Assembly (NCBI GenBank): GCA_050246875.1
Contig: JBFWVF010000012.1
Span: 1-64,000, forward strand
Direction: 5' to 3'
DNA: 64,000 nt
Origin: SHWB01 sp050246875
GTDB lineage: Bacteria; Pseudomonadota; Alphaproteobacteria; UBA6615
In this document: positions 24,989 through 34,879 of the stretch, piece after piece
How positions within the stretch are numbered: position 1 is the first letter of the stretch
Layout of the letters: every line of letters begins with the position of its first letter
The notes under the pieces: model-generated
What the model was told of the DNA's origin: nothing
The model's input: the letters and a program-made list of their open reading frames with translations, nothing else
The model's database searches: none
Program-made: the position numbers and the translations under genes

Positions 24989-25993
24989 CTACTTCACCGC
25001 CTGCGGGTTGATCGGCGAGCCGGCGCCGCCGGTGATCGGCAGCGGCGGGCCGGCGAAGAGGAAGTCGTAGACCCCGTCCTTCGCGCAGTCCTCGGCCAGT
25101 TCCTTGACGTAGAAGATCTCGCCCATGGTGATGCCGATCATCGGGATCACCACCCAGTGCCACGGCTGGAAGGCCTCGATCGACTCGTTGGGACGCACCT
25201 CGCAGCCCCAGGTGTCGGTGCAGATGGCCGCGATCTCGCGCTTCCAGCACCACTCGGCGGTCTCGAAGCGGATGCCCGGCGAATCGCCAGCCGCGTAGCC
25301 CTTCCAGGTCTTTTCGGCGAGGCAGCGCTCCATGTGGCCGGTGCGCACGATGACGAAGTCGCCGCGACGGATCTCGACGCCCTGGTCCTTGGCGCACTGG
25401 TCGAGTTCGTCGCAGGAGATGCCGTAGCCGTCGGCCAGCACGTCACCGCCGAGCCAGCGCGGGATGTCGAGCAGCACGCCGCGGCCGACCATCTTCTGGC
25501 GCATGTTCTCGATGCCGTTCTTCTTGGCACCGGTGGCGTCGACGAGGCGGGCGTCGTAGCCGTTCCAGATCTTGTCGACGGCGATGTTGTGGCACAGCGC
25601 GTCCCACTGGGTGCCGCACTGCAACGGCATGATGACGATGTCGTCGGCGTAGCGGCACGACAGCTGCGTCGGCAGCTGCGTGGCGCCGCGGCGATGGTCC
25701 TGCACGCCCGCGACGGCGTCGGTGCCGGTCGCCAGCATGAGGTGGATCGGATTGAAGCGGCCGATGTCGCCGAACTGCGGGCCGTTGGCGTCGAACGGCA
25801 GGCCGAGGCCGAACACCGCGCCCTTGCGGATGCAGTCGCGCGCCGCGAGGATTTCCTTCGGGCCAATGTAGTTCATCGTGCCGATCTGGTCGTCCGGGCC
25901 CCACTTGCCCCAGTTCTTCACCTTCTCGCGCATCGCCTCGATGTCTTTGATGGTGATGTTCTTTTCGAGGGGCTTGGCTGGAATGATCTTCAT
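24989..25993 (-). CDS. Cyclase family protein (PF04199, kynurenine formamidase-like), copy 1
   Basis: The 334-residue protein belongs to the metal-dependent cyclase/hydrolase family that opens amide, lactone or ring bonds. The metal-site motif reads QCGTQWDALCH (residues 125-135): the first two His of the usual HxGTHxDxxxH are Gln here, while Asp131 and His135 are kept. The TGHME and WGxEVRPNE blocks follow. It shares most of its sequence with the next gene, so the pair arose by duplication. The start is an ATG with GGAGAA upstream. Confidence 0.83.
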   Translation of the reverse strand: MKIIPAKPLEKNITIKDIEAMREKVKNWGKWGPDDQIGTMNYIGPKEILAARDCIRKGAVFGLGLPFDANGPQFGDIGRFNPIHLMLATGTDAVAGVQDHRRGATQLPTQLSCRYADDIVIMPLQCGTQWDALCHNIAVDKIWNGYDARLVDATGAKKNGIENMRQKMVGRGVLLDIPRWLGGDVLADGYGISCDELDQCAKDQGVEIRRGDFVIVRTGHMERCLAEKTWKGYAAGDSPGIRFETAEWCWKREIAAICTDTWGCEVRPNESIEAFQPWHWVVIPMIGITMGEIFYVKELAEDCAKDGVYDFLFAGPPLPITGGAGSPINPQAVK

Positions 25994-26063
25994 GCGTGTT
26001 CTCCGATGACGGAGCGCTGCCGGGCCGTGGCCGGCGCGCCGGATGTTGCCGGGGGAAGCCTGC

Positions 26064-27068
26064 CTACTTGATGGCCTGCGGATTGATCGGACAGCCGACG
26101 CCGCCTGTGATCTGCAGCGGCGGGGCGACGAACATGAACTCGTAGACCTTGTCCTTGGCGCAATCCTCGGCGAGCTCCTTCAGGTTGAAGATCTCGCCCA
26201 TGGTGATGCCGATCATCGGGATCACCACCCAGTGCCAGGGCTGGAAGGCCTCGACCGACTCGTTGGGCCGCACTTCCGCGCCCCAGGTGTCGGTGCAAAT
26301 AGCCGCGATTTCCTTCTTGTGGACCCACTCGGCGCTCTCGAACCGCAGGCCCGGGGCGGGACCGCCAGCATAGGTGCCCCAGCCGCCCTGCGACCAGCAC
26401 CACTCCATGTGGCCGGTGCGCACGATGACGAAGTCGCCGCGGCGGATCTCCACGCCCTGCGCCTTGGCGCAGGCGTCGAGTTCGTCGTTTGAGATGCCGT
26501 AGCCCTCCTCCAGCGCGTCGCCGCCGAGCCAGCGCGGAATGTCGAGCAGCACGCCGCGGCCGACCATGCGGTCCTTCATGTGCTCGATGCCGTTCTTGTG
26601 CGCGCCGTTCACGTCGACGAGGCGGGCGTCGTAGCCGTTCCACATCTTGTCGTGCGCGAAGCAGTGGCCGAGGCCGTCCCACTGCGTGCCGCTCTGCAGC
26701 GGCATGATGATGGCGTCGTCGGCGTAGCGCGGCATGAGCTGCGTCGCCAGCGTGTCGGCGGCGGGGCGGACGTCCTGGGTTCCGGCGACGGCGTCGGTGC
26801 CGGTCGCCAGCATGAGATGGATCGGGTTGAAGCGCCCTTCCGAGCCGCGCTGCGGCCCGTTGGCGTCGACCGGAATGCCGAGGGCGAAGACCTTGCCCTT
26901 CTTCACGCAGTCGCGCGCGGCGAGGATTTCTTTCTCGGTCACGTAGTTCATCGTGCCGATCTGGTCGTCCGGGCCCCACTTGCCCCAGTTCTTCACCTTG
27001 TCACGCATCTCGAGGATTTTCTCGATGGTGATATTCTTTTCGAGCGGCTTCGCCGGAATAAGCTTCAC
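26064..27068 (-). CDS. Cyclase family protein (PF04199), copy 2
   Basis: The 334-residue paralogue has the same length and start region as copy 1 (K-I/L-IPAKPLEKNITI). The motif is QSGTQWDGLGH. The GTG at 27068 was chosen because GGGAGGACAG precedes it and the first residues align with copy 1. A hydrolase of a cyclic or formamide-like intermediate is the family expectation. The 137-base gap upstream to the CocE gene is gene-free and includes an AT-rich patch near 27185. Confidence 0.83.
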   Translation of the reverse strand: MKLIPAKPLEKNITIEKILEMRDKVKNWGKWGPDDQIGTMNYVTEKEILAARDCVKKGKVFALGIPVDANGPQRGSEGRFNPIHLMLATGTDAVAGTQDVRPAADTLATQLMPRYADDAIIMPLQSGTQWDGLGHCFAHDKMWNGYDARLVDVNGAHKNGIEHMKDRMVGRGVLLDIPRWLGGDALEEGYGISNDELDACAKAQGVEIRRGDFVIVRTGHMEWCWSQGGWGTYAGGPAPGLRFESAEWVHKKEIAAICTDTWGAEVRPNESVEAFQPWHWVVIPMIGITMGEIFNLKELAEDCAKDKVYEFMFVAPPLQITGGVGCPINPQAIK

Positions 27069-27205
27069 GGACTGTCCTCCCTGTCGTCTCTCGCGCCGGG
27101 GCATCGGCGGGCCGGAAATCGGCCCCCGGCGATGCGCGGCGCAAACTGGCGCGGCCGGCGGGTCGGCCGCCAGCGCCCGCAGATATTTTTTGCGTCTACT
27201 GCAAA

Positions 27206-28972
27206 TTATGCCGCCGACCGCCCCGCCGGGATGACCGGCAGCAACAGGTACGGCTGCCGATCCGGCCCGGCGTGCAGCGTCACCTCGCCGTGGTGGAACA
27301 CGGCGGCCGGCCGGTCCTGCGGGTCGTCGTGGCGGAACGAGCCGACCCCGGTCATCGGGTCGCGCCCCTCGCCGTACATGGTCGACGGCTCGCCGGTATA
27401 GACGTAGTCGCGGCCACGCACCGACAGGCCGATGCGGTAGCCCTTCGGGACGACGATCGAGGTCGGCAGGATCTCGATGTCGAGTTCGACCACCTGGCCG
27501 GGCGCGAGCTTCTCGACCTTGTCGTGCGTGTGCCATGGCCGGTACGGGAGCGATTTCTTCGCGTCGAGGCGGCGGTGCGAGGCGCGCAGCCAGCCGAGCG
27601 CCACCGGCTGGTGCGGGTCGATGGCGCCGATGAAGGTCACTTCCTTCATGTCGGGCGCGAAGACGCGCAGCACGATGAAAATGTCGGCGTCCTCGGTCGA
27701 GGAGGAGACGAACAGCTTCGCCGCCGAGGGACCGGTGATCTCCGTCGCTTCCTTCATCGGCGCCGACAGGAAGGTGAGGCCGTCGCCGCCGCCGCGATAG
27801 CTCACCGACGCCGCCTTGCGCGGCGCCTTCGCCGCGAGCGTCTCGCCGTCGGGTTCGAGGTAGAACTTTGTCCATTTCGTGCGCGCGAGCGGCCATTCCG
27901 TCTCGTCGCGGGCGACGAACTTCTCGCCGGGATGACGGACATGGAGGAAGACGCGCGGCTGCTTCTCCCAGCCGGTCTCCTCGCCCCTGAGGTAGTGGCC
28001 GAAGAAGCGCTTCTGCAGGCCGACGCCGAAATTCGAATAGAAGTGCGTCCAGTGCAGGTCGCCGTGAACCTCAAGGTACTTCTCCTCGCTGCCGGCGGCC
28101 AGCCAGCCCTCGAAGTTGCCGCGCGTGTGCAGGCCGTGGCCGCCCCAGTTGGCGGTCGACAGCAGCGGCACCCGGATCTTCGACCAGTCGGGCGTGCGCG
28201 ACGTCCAGTAGCGGTCGGTCGCCAGCTTGTGGCGGCGCACGTCGCTGCCGAAGTCGTTGCGGTTGGCCGCCAGCTCCTCCTTCGACAGCGTGATGTCGCC
28301 GCCGACAAGGCCGCCGTTCATGCGGCTCTTCGGGCCGTTGGCGCCGCGTCCATGCTGGACGGAATAGACCTGCCGCGTCGGCCAGTTGACGCAGAAGCCG
28401 TTGCAGAAGATGCCGCCGTGATGGCCCATATCACGGTAGAAGTCGGTCGCGCCTTCCCAGATGCAGAGGGCGGCGAGGTGCTTCGGCCGCAGCGCCGCCA
28501 CCTGCCACTGGTTCTCCGCGAAGTAGGAGATGCCGTTGAGGCCGACCCTGCCGTTCGACCAGTCCTGCGCCCCGGCCCACTCGACGCAGTGGAAGTAGTC
28601 GCGCGCCTCGCGCGCCGACCAGATGTCGATGATGCCCGGCGAGCGGCCGGCGCCGCGCGAATCGACGCGCACCACGACGTAGCCGTCCGGCACCCACTTC
28701 TCCGGGTCGACGATCTCCCAGCACTGGAACTCGTTCGAGGTGTTGGAGGCGACCTCGGGAAAGCGCGCGATCATGTCGCGCCACTGCGCCGGATAGCCAT
28801 CGTCGAAGTGCAGCCACTTGCCGTAGGGACCGTAGCTCATCAGCACCGGGTAGCGGCCAGGCGCCACCGGCCGGTACACGTCGCAGCGCAGGACGATGCC
28901 GTCGTCCATCTCGATCGGCACATCCCAGTCGATGCGCATGCCGTGCCGGGTCTCGCTGCTGCCGCGGTCCAT
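27206..28972 (-). CDS. CocE/NonD family alpha/beta hydrolase (X-Pro dipeptidyl-peptidase S15-like)
   Basis: The 588-residue hydrolase has an N-terminal S15 alpha/beta domain with nucleophile Ser149 in GISYFA, an active-site His probably in HGDLHWTH, and a C-terminal jelly-roll domain ending near VTLHAGPDRQPYLLLPV. CocE-type enzymes cleave esters, amides or acylated substrates. No signal peptide is visible, so it acts in the cytoplasm. GGGAGGGA precedes the ATG. It is upstream of the cyclases on the same strand and may share an operon. Confidence 0.85.
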   Translation of the reverse strand: MDRGSSETRHGMRIDWDVPIEMDDGIVLRCDVYRPVAPGRYPVLMSYGPYGKWLHFDDGYPAQWRDMIARFPEVASNTSNEFQCWEIVDPEKWVPDGYVVVRVDSRGAGRSPGIIDIWSAREARDYFHCVEWAGAQDWSNGRVGLNGISYFAENQWQVAALRPKHLAALCIWEGATDFYRDMGHHGGIFCNGFCVNWPTRQVYSVQHGRGANGPKSRMNGGLVGGDITLSKEELAANRNDFGSDVRRHKLATDRYWTSRTPDWSKIRVPLLSTANWGGHGLHTRGNFEGWLAAGSEEKYLEVHGDLHWTHFYSNFGVGLQKRFFGHYLRGEETGWEKQPRVFLHVRHPGEKFVARDETEWPLARTKWTKFYLEPDGETLAAKAPRKAASVSYRGGGDGLTFLSAPMKEATEITGPSAAKLFVSSSTEDADIFIVLRVFAPDMKEVTFIGAIDPHQPVALGWLRASHRRLDAKKSLPYRPWHTHDKVEKLAPGQVVELDIEILPTSIVVPKGYRIGLSVRGRDYVYTGEPSTMYGEGRDPMTGVGSFRHDDPQDRPAAVFHHGEVTLHAGPDRQPYLLLPVIPAGRSAA

Positions 28973-29052
28973 GGCGTCCCTCCCGTTGTCCTCTGTGATA
29001 TTTCACCCATTGCGCCGCACTTTGCCCTGTCAGGGCAAGGCGCCGGGCCTGC

Positions 29053-31446
29053 CTAGCAGCGTCCCAGTGCGCGCAGGACCGATTCCGGTGTCACCGGCAT
29101 GGCGGTGATGCGGGTACCGAGCGGCGCCAGCGCATCATTGACGGCGTTGAGCAGGGCGGCGGGGGCGCCGCCCGTGCCGGCCTCGCCGGCGCCCTTAGCG
29201 CCGAGCGCCGATTCCTTGGTCGGCGTGATGCAGTGGCCGACGCCGATGTCGGGCATCTCCATCGCCATCGGCACGAGGTAGTCGGCCATGTTGGCGTTGA
29301 GCAGGTTGCCGGCCGCGTCGTAGCGGCACTCCTCCAGCAGGGCGCCGCCGAGGCCCTGCACGACGCCGCCGCGCACCTGTTCCTCGACGAGCTGCGGATT
29401 GACCGGCGTGCCGCAGTCCTCGATCACCCAGTGACCAAGCACGCGTACCTCGCCGGTCTCGATGTCGACCTCGACGTGGCAGGCGTGCATGGCGTTGGTG
29501 AAGGCGATGGGGAACTGGCGCGGCACCCAGTTGGCCGAGGCGATGAGGTGCATCTGGTACCCTTCCGGCAGCGTGTCCGGCCGGAAGAAGGCGACGCGCG
29601 AGATCTCGCCGATCGGCATGCGCTCGGTGCCCGTCGCCTCGTCGACGATGCGGCCCTCGCGGATGTCGAGCGTCTCGGGCGCCGCCTGCAGCAGGCCGCC
29701 GGCGATCTCCAGCACGTTGCGCCGCAACTGCACGCAGGCGCGCAGCGTCGCCTCGCCGGCGATGCCGGTGGCGCGCGAGCCCCAGGTGCCGCCGCCGGTC
29801 GGCACCACGTCGGTGTCGCCGGTCACCACGCGCACGTCGTCCATGGAGACCCCGAACGCCGTGGCTGCGACCTGGGCGATCACCGCCTCGGCGCCCTGCC
29901 CCTGCTCCGTGGCGCTGGTCTGGATGACCAGCCGGCCCGAGGCGTCGAGGCGCGCAACGGTGCCGTCCTGCGAGGAGATGCGGGCGCCGCCGATGCCGTA
30001 GGCGGCGGGGCCGGGGTTGGTCAGTTCGATCATCGCGCACATGCCGATGCCGCGATGGACGCCCTTGCCGCGCAGCGCGTCGCGCTCGGCGCGCAGCGTC
30101 GCCAGTGCCGAGATGTCGACCAGCTTGTCGAGCGACTTGTGGTGCGACAGCCCCTCGAAAAGGATGCCGGTGACGCCGCGCGCCGGGTAGGCGTCGTCGG
30201 GGAACAGGTTCTTCCGCCGCACCTCGACGGGATCGAGGCCGAGGCGGCGCGCGCCCTCCTCCAGCAGCCCGTCGGTGACGGTGAAGGCGATGGGGTGGCC
30301 GACGGCGCGGTACTGGCACATCGGCGTCTTGTTCTGGAACACCGCGCGCACGCGGGCGCGGTAGTTGGCGAAGCGGTACGGGCCGCCGGTGAAGTTGAGC
30401 ACCTGCGTCGCTTCCATCGCGCTGGTGCGCGGATAGACCGAATAGGGGCCGATGCCGGTGAGGTCGTCGATCTCGATCGCCATCAGCTCGCCCTGTGCGC
30501 CGAGCCCCATGCGGCCCTTCACGCGATGCGCGCGGGCATGGATGTCGGTGGCGAAGGATTCGACGCGGTCGGCAACGAACTTGACCGGCCGCGCCAGCAC
30601 ACGGGCGATGGCCGCCGCGGCCATCTCGTCGGCGTAGGTGTGGACCTTGAGGCCAAAGCCGCCGCCGACGTCGTTGCAGATGATGCGCACGGACGCCTCG
30701 GGAATGGCGAGATGCTTCGCCATGATGCCCTGCATCATCTGCGGCGCCTGGCTGGACATGTAGACGGTGAGCTTCGCCTCGTCCGGGTTCCAGTCCGCGA
30801 CGATGGCGCGCGGCTCCAGCGTCGTGCCGGTGTGGCGGGCGAAGTGGAAGGTCTGCTCGACCACCACGGCGGCGCGGCGGAAGGCGTCGTCGACGTCGCC
30901 GATGTCGTGGCGGTTCTCGAAGGCGAGGTTGTCGCCGAGTTCGGGATGGATGACGGGCGTCGCCGGATCGAGTGCCGTCTCCGGGTCGGTGACGGCCGGC
31001 AACTCCTCCCAGTCGACGACGATCTCGGCAGCGGCGTCCTCGGCCTCGGCGCGGGTGGCGGCGGCGACGGCGGCGACGGCTTCGCCCTGCCAGGTCGCCC
31101 GCTCCGGCGCCAGCGGATACTGCGGCGCCGACTTGAGGCCCTTCATGTGGGTCAGCACGCCGACCCAGGGTTCCATGACGCCGGCCAGTTCGCGCGCCGT
31201 GATGACCGCGACGACGCCGGGCATCGCCTTCGCCGCTGCCGTGTCGATCGAGCGGATGCGGGCGTGCGCGTAGGGCGAGCGCACGAATGCCAGATGCACC
31301 ATGCGCGGCAAGCGCACGTCGTCGACGAACTTGCCGCGCCCGGCGACCAGCCGCCTGGCGTTCGGCCGCGGCACCGAGCGGCCGATATAACTGTTCGGAC
31401 GACCGAGAACCGCGATCTCGGGCGGCGACGGCGCGTGCGACGACAT
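29053..31446 (-). CDS. Xanthine dehydrogenase family molybdopterin-binding subunit, orphan 1
   Basis: The 797-residue large subunit of the molybdenum hydroxylase family should hydroxylate a heterocycle, aldehyde or aromatic compound. An Ald_Xan_dh_C domain is N-terminal, followed by two molybdopterin-binding parts. The catalytic Glu755 lies in GAKGAGEAG near the C terminus. The loop that is AYRCSFR or AYRGAGR in CO dehydrogenases reads QYRAVGHP here, so it is not CODH. The FAD and 2Fe-2S subunits normally encoded next to it are absent. The ATG at 31446 follows GGGAGGG. Confidence 0.87.
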   Translation of the reverse strand: MSSHAPSPPEIAVLGRPNSYIGRSVPRPNARRLVAGRGKFVDDVRLPRMVHLAFVRSPYAHARIRSIDTAAAKAMPGVVAVITARELAGVMEPWVGVLTHMKGLKSAPQYPLAPERATWQGEAVAAVAAATRAEAEDAAAEIVVDWEELPAVTDPETALDPATPVIHPELGDNLAFENRHDIGDVDDAFRRAAVVVEQTFHFARHTGTTLEPRAIVADWNPDEAKLTVYMSSQAPQMMQGIMAKHLAIPEASVRIICNDVGGGFGLKVHTYADEMAAAAIARVLARPVKFVADRVESFATDIHARAHRVKGRMGLGAQGELMAIEIDDLTGIGPYSVYPRTSAMEATQVLNFTGGPYRFANYRARVRAVFQNKTPMCQYRAVGHPIAFTVTDGLLEEGARRLGLDPVEVRRKNLFPDDAYPARGVTGILFEGLSHHKSLDKLVDISALATLRAERDALRGKGVHRGIGMCAMIELTNPGPAAYGIGGARISSQDGTVARLDASGRLVIQTSATEQGQGAEAVIAQVAATAFGVSMDDVRVVTGDTDVVPTGGGTWGSRATGIAGEATLRACVQLRRNVLEIAGGLLQAAPETLDIREGRIVDEATGTERMPIGEISRVAFFRPDTLPEGYQMHLIASANWVPRQFPIAFTNAMHACHVEVDIETGEVRVLGHWVIEDCGTPVNPQLVEEQVRGGVVQGLGGALLEECRYDAAGNLLNANMADYLVPMAMEMPDIGVGHCITPTKESALGAKGAGEAGTGGAPAALLNAVNDALAPLGTRITAMPVTPESVLRALGRC

Positions 31447-31622
31447 ACGGACCCTCCCCCCGGCGGGCCATCTGCGCGGCTCCGCCCAGCGACATTGCGG
31501 CATGGCATGAAGGGTCGCGCAAGTATTTCGCTGATCGGAATACGGCCCACCGGCCCGGCTTGTCGCGGTGGGCCGGGGACGACTAGGCTCCGCGCCGCCA
31601 GCAGACAGGGGAGAGGCCACGC

Positions 31623-32675
31623 ATGGCGCGCAGGACCGCGCTCGTCGCCGGCGGCCTCGGCATCGCCGGGCGGGCGATCGTCGAGCGCCTCGAAGGCGAA
31701 GGCGACTGGGACATCGTCGCTCTCACGCGGCGCGTGCCCGACTTCCCGACGCGGGCGCGCACCGTCGCCGTCGACCTGCTGGATGCGTCCGACTGCCGGG
31801 CGAAGCTCGCCGGGCTCTCCGCCGTCACCCACGTCTTCTACAACGCCTACGCGCCACAGGGCTCGCCAGCCGCCGAGGTCGGCCCCAACCTCGCCATGCT
31901 GAAGAACCTCGTGATGGCGCTGGAGGACGCGGCGCCGGAGCTGGCGCATGTCCAGCTCATGCAAGGCGCGAAATGGTACGGCGTGCATCTCGGGCCGTAT
32001 CGCAACCCGGCGCGCGAGGACGACCCGCGCCATATGCCGCCGAACTTCTACTACGACCAGCAGGATTGGCTGGCGGCGCGGCGCGTCGGCAAGCGCTGGA
32101 CCTGGTCGGCCCTGCGGCCACACCTGATCTGGGGCCCGTCGCTCGGCAGCGTGATGAACCTGATGACCGGCCTCACCGTGTTCGCGCTGGTCTCGCGCGA
32201 ACTCGGCCTGCCGCTGGCCTGGCCGGGCAAGCCCGGGCTCTACGACCGCGCCATCCAGATGACCGACACGACGATGCTCGGCGCGGCCATGCTGTGGGCG
32301 GCGACCGCGCCCGCGGCGGCCGACCGGCCCTTCAACATCACCAACGGCGACTACACGCGCTGGAACCGGCTATGGCCGGTGCTCGCCCGCTTCTTCGACA
32401 TGCCGACCGGCCCGCATCGCCAGATGCGGCTGGCCGAGATGATGGCCGACAAGGAAGGCGTCTGGGCGGCGCTCGTGAAGCGCCACGGCCTCGTGCCGCA
32501 CACCATCGCCGACCTCGTGCAGTGGGACTGGATCGACTACGTGCTGGCCAACGACTTCGACCAGCTCTCCGATCTCAACACGCTGCGTGCCGCAGGCTTC
32601 CACGACTTCATGGACACACAGCTCACGCTGACCGACCAGCTCGCGCGCCTGCGCCAGCGGAGGATCATTCCATGA
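31623..32675 (+). CDS. PRISE-family SDR (progesterone 5-beta-reductase/iridoid synthase-like), copy 1
   Basis: The 350-residue atypical SDR has GGLGIAGRAIVE as dinucleotide motif and an R-R-x-P-D-F-P motif for NADPH. The PRISE catalytic Lys is Lys117 in QGAKWYG, and the Tyr lies in NFYYDQQD (Tyr143/Tyr144). The family reduces activated C=C bonds of enones, as in plant steroid and iridoid enzymes and bacterial homologues. It begins a plus-strand operon divergent from the molybdenum subunit gene, with a 176-base spacer likely holding both promoters. Confidence 0.85.
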   Translation: MARRTALVAGGLGIAGRAIVERLEGEGDWDIVALTRRVPDFPTRARTVAVDLLDASDCRAKLAGLSAVTHVFYNAYAPQGSPAAEVGPNLAMLKNLVMALEDAAPELAHVQLMQGAKWYGVHLGPYRNPAREDDPRHMPPNFYYDQQDWLAARRVGKRWTWSALRPHLIWGPSLGSVMNLMTGLTVFALVSRELGLPLAWPGKPGLYDRAIQMTDTTMLGAAMLWAATAPAAADRPFNITNGDYTRWNRLWPVLARFFDMPTGPHRQMRLAEMMADKEGVWAALVKRHGLVPHTIADLVQWDWIDYVLANDFDQLSDLNTLRAAGFHDFMDTQLTLTDQLARLRQRRIIP

Positions 32676-33727
32676 CCGCGCGCCGCACCGCCCTCATTCC
32701 CGGCGCGCTGGGCATCACCGGGCGCTGTCTGCTGGAGCGGCTGGAGCGCGATCCCTCCTGGGACATCGTCGCGCTGGCGCGGCGCAAGCCCGACTTCCCG
32801 ACACGCGCCAGGCTGGTCAGCGTCGACCTGCTCGACCCCGCCGAGAGCCGCGCCAGGCTCGGTGCGCTCGGCGACGTAACGCATGTGTTCTACTGCGCCT
32901 ACTCGCCGCGCCCGACCCGTCAGGGCGAATCCGAAACCAATGTCGGCATGCTGGCCAACCTGATGGACGGGCTGGAGCCGGCGGCGAAGAACCTCGCCCA
33001 CGTCCAGCTCATGCTGGGCAACAAGTGGTACGGCAGTTCGATCGGCCCGTTCCCGACGCCGACACGCGAGGACGACCAGCGGCCGATGGGGCCGAACTTC
33101 TATCACGCGCAGCAGGACTGGCTGGTCGCGCGCCGCGCGGGCAAGGCGTGGACCTGGTCGGCGCTGCGGCCGCACGGCGTCTGGGGCTTCGCCGTCGGCG
33201 GCGCGCTCAACCTGATGAACGCCATTGCCTGCTATGCGGTGATCTCGAAGCATCTCGGCCTGCCGCTGTCCTTCCCCGGCAAGCCCGGCAATTTCACCGC
33301 CATCTACAACATGATCGACGTCGACCTGCTGGCCGAGGCGATGGAGTGGGCGGCGACCGACCCGAAGGCCGCCGACCAGGCCTTCAACATGACCAATGGC
33401 GACATCCTGCGCTGGTCGAACGTCTGGCCGACGCTGGCGGCGTTCTTCGGCATGGAGGTCGGGCCGCTGCGTACGCTGCGGATCGGCGAGATGATGGCCG
33501 ACAAGGGGCCGGTGTGGGACGAGATCGTCGCCCGCCACGGCCTGCGGCAGCTCAAGCTGCCGGAACTGGCCAACTTCAACTACCTCGATTTCGCGCTCGG
33601 CGCCGAGTACGACCAGATGGCGCACATGGGCGCCGCCCGGCGCGCTGGCTGGAACCGCTGGCAGGACACCGAGAAGACGATGACGCGCCAGCTCCAGCGC
33701 ATCCGCGACCTGCGCGTCATACCCTGA
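32672..33727 (+). CDS. PRISE-family SDR, copy 2 with altered active-site Tyr pair
   Basis: The 351-residue paralogue overlaps copy 1 by an ATGA junction. It keeps GALGITG, Lys118 in GNKWYG and the general length, but the FYY of the active-site motif is FYH (Tyr144, His145). If the second Tyr is the catalytic one, this copy has altered chemistry or has become structural; that point needs the family alignment. The pair could form a heteromer or act in sequence on an enone. Confidence 0.83.
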   Translation: MTARRTALIPGALGITGRCLLERLERDPSWDIVALARRKPDFPTRARLVSVDLLDPAESRARLGALGDVTHVFYCAYSPRPTRQGESETNVGMLANLMDGLEPAAKNLAHVQLMLGNKWYGSSIGPFPTPTREDDQRPMGPNFYHAQQDWLVARRAGKAWTWSALRPHGVWGFAVGGALNLMNAIACYAVISKHLGLPLSFPGKPGNFTAIYNMIDVDLLAEAMEWAATDPKAADQAFNMTNGDILRWSNVWPTLAAFFGMEVGPLRTLRIGEMMADKGPVWDEIVARHGLRQLKLPELANFNYLDFALGAEYDQMAHMGAARRAGWNRWQDTEKTMTRQLQRIRDLRVIP

Positions 33728-33750
33728 GGGCTGCGGCCCGGAGGCCTGCG

Positions 33751-34818
33751 ATGGATTTCGGCATCTTCAATCTGGTCAACCGCCGCGGCCGCGACCAGGA
33801 CCCCGGCGTCCTCATCCGCGAATCCGTACGCCAGACGCAACAGGCCGAGCAGGCTGGCTTCGGCATCTCGTGGTTCGCCGAGCACCACTATTCCAACTAC
33901 TCGCTGACGCCGTCGCCGCTGCTGATGATCGCGCACTGTGCGGCGACCACCAGCCGCATCCGCCTCGGCAGCGGCGTCGTGCTCGGCTGCCTCTACGAAC
34001 CGGCGCGCTTCGTCGGCGAGGTCGCCTACACCGACCAGCTCTGCGAGGGCCGCCTCGTCCTCGGCGTCGGCTCGGGCTACCAGGCGCACGAGTTGGCGCG
34101 CTTCGGCGTCGATCTCGAGCACGCACGCGAGCGCACCGACGAGATGCTCGATATCCTCGACCTGGCCTTCGCCGAGGGGGTCGTCGAGTACCACGGCCGG
34201 CATTTCAGCCTGCCGCGCACGGAACTGTCCGTGCCGGCATTCCGCAAGAGCGGGCCGACGATCTGGCTCGCCGGCAACAGCCCCGAATCCTGCGCGCTCG
34301 CCGCGCGGCACGGCTACCCGCTGTTCTCGTCGGGCTTCGGCATGCCGATCAAGGTGCTGGCCGACGTACGCGGCCACTACGAGGCGGCGTGGCGCGAGGC
34401 CGGCCGCCGGGCCGCCGACATGCACTACGGCGTGCTGCGCTTCGGCTACGTCAGCGACGACCGCGCCGAGGCCCTGCGCTTCGCCGACAACGCGCAGTAC
34501 CAGCTCCGCATGTCGCGCTTCCTGCGCAAGGGCCAGACCGCGCTCGACAGCGCCTTCCTGCCCGAGGAGCCGTTCCAGGGCGAGGCCAGTCCCGAGGAGA
34601 TCGCGCGGCGCAACCCGATCGGCGGCCCGGCCGAAGTGGTCGACAAGATCCTCGCCGAGATCGAGGCGACCGGGCCGCGCCATTTCGGCTTCATCATGGC
34701 CATGGGCGGCATGAGCCACGCCGAGATCATGCGCTCGATCGACCGCTTCGGCGCCGACGTCATCCCCGCCGTGAACAACGCCCTGGCGGCACAGGGTTCC
34801 GCGGCCGCCGCGCAGTAG
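33751..34818 (+). CDS. LLM-class flavin-dependent oxidoreductase, copy 1
   Basis: The 355-residue luciferase-like monooxygenase starts MDFGIFNLVN and has the flavin-binding core WFAEHHYSNYS and LGVGSGYQ. Such enzymes use FMNH2 from a separate reductase to oxygenate a substrate. It follows the PRISE pair by 23 bases. A paralogue of the same length lies at 43524. No flavin reductase gene is seen in the window. Confidence 0.87.
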   Translation: MDFGIFNLVNRRGRDQDPGVLIRESVRQTQQAEQAGFGISWFAEHHYSNYSLTPSPLLMIAHCAATTSRIRLGSGVVLGCLYEPARFVGEVAYTDQLCEGRLVLGVGSGYQAHELARFGVDLEHARERTDEMLDILDLAFAEGVVEYHGRHFSLPRTELSVPAFRKSGPTIWLAGNSPESCALAARHGYPLFSSGFGMPIKVLADVRGHYEAAWREAGRRAADMHYGVLRFGYVSDDRAEALRFADNAQYQLRMSRFLRKGQTALDSAFLPEEPFQGEASPEEIARRNPIGGPAEVVDKILAEIEATGPRHFGFIMAMGGMSHAEIMRSIDRFGADVIPAVNNALAAQGSAAAAQ

Positions 34819-34879
34819 CGGCGTTCCCAAAGCCCGGCGTTTGTGGTGTGGTGACGGGCGGGAACAGGAAGCGCTGACC

